From contig NZ_JSXC01000037.1 of NCBI RefSeq assembly GCF_000803215.1, forward strand, positions 1 to 64,000: DNA of 64,000 nt, read 5' to 3'. The translations under genes were made by a program, and so were the position numbers. Every line of letters starts with the position of its first letter. Position 1 is the stretch's first letter. Shown piece by piece: positions 61,880 through 64,000 of this stretch. This stretch comes from Pectobacterium fontis (GTDB taxonomy: Bacteria > Pseudomonadota > Gammaproteobacteria > Enterobacterales > Enterobacteriaceae). The notes under the pieces were generated by a model, which was not told where the DNA came from, did not search any database, and worked only from the letters and a program-made list of their open reading frames with translations.

Positions 61880-62578
61880 ATGAATTCACAACCTTTATTG
61901 CGTTTTGACGATCTGCTGTTCATTGTGCCGAAATTACTGGAAAACCTGCCCGTTACGCTGGGGATTACGCTGGCTTCTTTGTTACTCGGTCTGGCGCTTG
62001 GTCTGGTCGCTGCCGTTTTGCAGTTTAGCCGCTCATCGCTATTAAGATTGCTGGCAAAGGCGTACACCGATGTGTTGCGCGGTGCGCCGCTGGCGCTGTT
62101 AATCCTGCTGTTTTTCTTCGGCGGGAAACTGATTCTCTCGGCGCTGGAACTCCCCGTGCTGCTGATTAACGATACGACCTTTGCCATCTTGTCTATCTCC
62201 GTTGGCATTAGCCCCTATTTTGCCGAAATGATGCGCTCGGCATGGAACGCCGTGGATGTCGGACAAAAAGAGGCGATACGCAGTCTGAATATTCCCTGGC
62301 ACATTGGCATTGCGCACGTCATTTTCCCGCAAGGGCTTATTATCGCTATTCCCAATTTCGGCAATCTGTTAATCAACCTCGTGAAGATGACTTCGTTGGT
62401 GAATATTATCGGTATTGTCGATATCTTTGGCAGGGCACAGAAAATTTCGCAAAACAGTTATGGTGCAAAGCAGGTCGCGGCATTTATTAGCGTCATCCTC
62501 GTTTACTGGCTACTTAACATGATTATCTTTTATCTCACGAGCCGTATTGAGAAAAAGTATCAATATTTACTGGAGTAA
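61880..62578 (+). CDS. Polar amino acid ABC transporter permease 1
   Basis: 232 residues from the ATG at 61880, with GGCGAG upstream, 10 bases after the ATPase stop. Membrane helices start with LPVTLGITLASLLLGLALGL; the EAA loop is AWNAVDVGQKEAIRSLNIP. HisM/GlnP family. It pairs with the next permease as a heterodimer. Confidence 0.9.
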   Translation: MNSQPLLRFDDLLFIVPKLLENLPVTLGITLASLLLGLALGLVAAVLQFSRSSLLRLLAKAYTDVLRGAPLALLILLFFFGGKLILSALELPVLLINDTTFAILSISVGISPYFAEMMRSAWNAVDVGQKEAIRSLNIPWHIGIAHVIFPQGLIIAIPNFGNLLINLVKMTSLVNIIGIVDIFGRAQKISQNSYGAKQVAAFISVILVYWLLNMIIFYLTSRIEKKYQYLLE

Positions 62579-62584
62579 AAGACG

Positions 62585-63343
62585 ATGATGTTTAGCCTCG
62601 ATTTTATGCGGGATAATTTCACTTTTATATTAAGCGCGCTACCGATCACGCTGCTGATTACCTTTTTATCGTTAATTTTTTCGATGCTATTAGGCGGTGT
62701 GTTGGCGTGGGTGATTATTAGAGATCTGCCGTACGTGAAATATCTGGTTAGGGTGTTTATCTCTTTTGGCCGCTCCATCCCCATGCTGGTGATGCTCTAT
62801 TTTGTTTTTTATGTCTGGCCGTGGCTGGCTAATGGGCTGTTTGGTGGGCCGCAGGACACGCCGTTCAGCTACAAGCTCTCACCGCTGGTTGCCGCCGTGG
62901 CCGCCTTTTCCGTGGTGTTTAGTGCCTATTTCGCCGAGACCTTTCGCTCCGCGTGGAATGCAGTGGAAAAAGGGCAGCGAGAAGCTGCATGGTCGATAGG
63001 GCTGACGGGTTTTACCCAGTTTCGACGCATTATTTTTCCGCAGGCGGCGGTATCCGCGTTACCCAACTACACCAGCGTTCTGATTGACCTGATCAAGGAT
63101 ACGTCGCTGGTTTATACCATCACGGTGGTCGATGTGATGGCAAAAGCGAATATCGCTGCGGCGCGCGGTTTTCATTATGTGGAGGCCTATTGCATCGTCC
63201 TGATTATTTATATTGCGCTTTGTCTGGTCTTGACTCGGATATTGCGACATACCGAGGTGTATCTCAGTAACCGGTGGAAAAGCCATGCAGCAAAAGTGGT
63301 TCCATCTCACTCATTTTGGGGAAAGAAATATGTTCAAAAATAA
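62585..63343 (+). CDS. Polar amino acid ABC transporter permease 2
   Basis: 252 residues. ALPITLLITFLSLIFSMLLGG then an EAA loop AWNAVEKGQREAAWSIGLTG. Same family as the previous permease. It starts 6 bases after it and overlaps the binding protein start by 14 bases. Confidence 0.9.
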   Translation: MMFSLDFMRDNFTFILSALPITLLITFLSLIFSMLLGGVLAWVIIRDLPYVKYLVRVFISFGRSIPMLVMLYFVFYVWPWLANGLFGGPQDTPFSYKLSPLVAAVAAFSVVFSAYFAETFRSAWNAVEKGQREAAWSIGLTGFTQFRRIIFPQAAVSALPNYTSVLIDLIKDTSLVYTITVVDVMAKANIAAARGFHYVEAYCIVLIIYIALCLVLTRILRHTEVYLSNRWKSHAAKVVPSHSFWGKKYVQK

Positions 63344-64000
63344 AGTGTTATTGGTCAGCTCGCTGCTGTTGGCATTACAGGTAGCAGCGGCGCAGGCGGT
63401 CGAAAAAAGCCCGAATGCCGAAACCGTGGAAGTGGTGGTGAATGCCAACGGGTTCCCGTTTAGCTTTGTGGACGATAACAATAATATTACCGGTTACGAT
63501 GGTGAGTTATTAAAAGTCATCGACCAGAAGCTCACCAACTATAAATTCCATTTTAATGCGGTCTCCCGCGATGCCATGATCGTCGGTCTGTCCACTGGCG
63601 CATATACCCTCGCGGCAGACCACTTTTATCTGACCAAAGAGCGCGCGGCGCAATACGCTTATTCCGGCCAACCTTCGGGCATCAGCGACCTGCGTTTAAT
63701 TGTGCGTAACAATGAAAACGATATTCATACGCTGGGCGATCTGGCTAGCGGCAAGAAGAAACTGGTGCCGATTCACACGTCTGATGCGCGCTACACCGTG
63801 ATTGATAACTACAACAAAAAGCACCCAGGTCAGCAAATTAATCTACAGCCGAACGGTGAGCAGTCTGCGGCAGACATTTTCAAAGCCGTCGCCTCTGGAG
63901 AATATGATGCGGCTATTTACCCGATTGGCGCCTTACTGGCGTTAAACAAAGCCCTCAGCCTGAACTTGAAAGCCTCCGAGTCTGTCGGTTTGTTCCCCAA
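63330..64000 (+). CDS. Substrate-binding protein of amino acid-type ABC transporter (cut by window end)
   Basis: The first 223 residues are present. Signal peptide MFKNKVLLVSSLLLALQ ending AQA; the mature part starts near VEKSPNAETVEVVVNA and carries PFSFVDDNNNITGYDGELL, the SBP family 3 pattern. It should bind the substrate in the periplasm and deliver it to the permease pair. The C-terminus lies outside the window. Confidence 0.88.
   Translation, partial: MFKNKVLLVSSLLLALQVAAAQAVEKSPNAETVEVVVNANGFPFSFVDDNNNITGYDGELLKVIDQKLTNYKFHFNAVSRDAMIVGLSTGAYTLAADHFYLTKERAAQYAYSGQPSGISDLRLIVRNNENDIHTLGDLASGKKKLVPIHTSDARYTVIDNYNKKHPGQQINLQPNGEQSAADIFKAVASGEYDAAIYPIGALLALNKALSLNLKASESVGLFP

Overview
The window is chromosomal DNA of a gammaproteobacterium of the order Enterobacterales, most likely a soft-rot Pectobacterium. 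This rests on the host gene block tyrB, alr, dnaB, qor, pspG, dusA, which follows the E. coli order, and on a sequence at the left edge whose last 23 bases match the type I-F CRISPR repeat I recall for Pectobacterium. The genus is an inference; the order is well supported. A complete-looking lambdoid siphovirus prophage of about 43.5 kb is inserted in the 5' end of dusA.

Left host part (1-14.8 kb): an AarF/UbiB-type kinase-like protein, a YgjP-type metallopeptidase, tyrB, a YitT membrane protein, an Lrp/AsnC regulator divergent from an AroP-like aromatic amino acid permease, an unknown membrane protein, alr, dnaB, then divergently qor, a cytochrome P450, pspG with a recognisable sigma-54 promoter, and dusA. 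The first codons and promoter of this dusA are phage-supplied.

Prophage (about 14,820-58,352): the att repeat lies in dusA. Rightward come a dusA-type tyrosine integrase, a PrtN/excisionase-like gene, and a leftward early operon (Ea22-like, ParE-like, ParB-like, DUF2303, a Gly-Asp/Asn/Tyr repeat protein, small genes). The immunity region has a LexA/CI-type repressor, a Cro homologue and two three-site operator clusters about 1.6 kb apart, plus two small genes behind the repressor in the position of lambda rexAB. A rightward replication module follows (YmfL-like regulator, G-run tract, SF2 helicase, Toprim primase, DUF968), then a Q antiterminator with a late terminator. Next is a leftward accessory island: a second tyrosine recombinase and a two-gene operon. 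The operon encodes a protein resembling the anti-CRISPR AcrIF11 (an ADP-ribosyltransferase that inactivates type I-F Cascade) and a 55-residue Cro-like HTH protein that could be its Aca autorepressor. A perfect 19-bp palindrome sits between the -35 and -10 of the operon promoter. Lysis genes (holin, lysozyme, Rz with nested Rz1), HNH, terminase, HK97-type head genes and lambda-type tail genes (M, L, K, I, J equivalents, tape measure, frameshifted chaperone) follow. Several independently transcribed moron genes interrupt them, two of them lipoproteins. The tail-tip end is AT-rich, then comes a pyocin-knob tail fibre.

Right host part (58.3-64 kb): the displaced native dusA start, a LysE-family exporter, an FAD-dependent monooxygenase, and a polar amino acid-type ABC transporter operon (ATPase, two permeases, binding protein cut by the window end).

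The most interesting unit is the AcrIF11-like/HTH operon with its palindromic operator, in a lysogen whose chromosome appears to carry type I-F repeat sequence.
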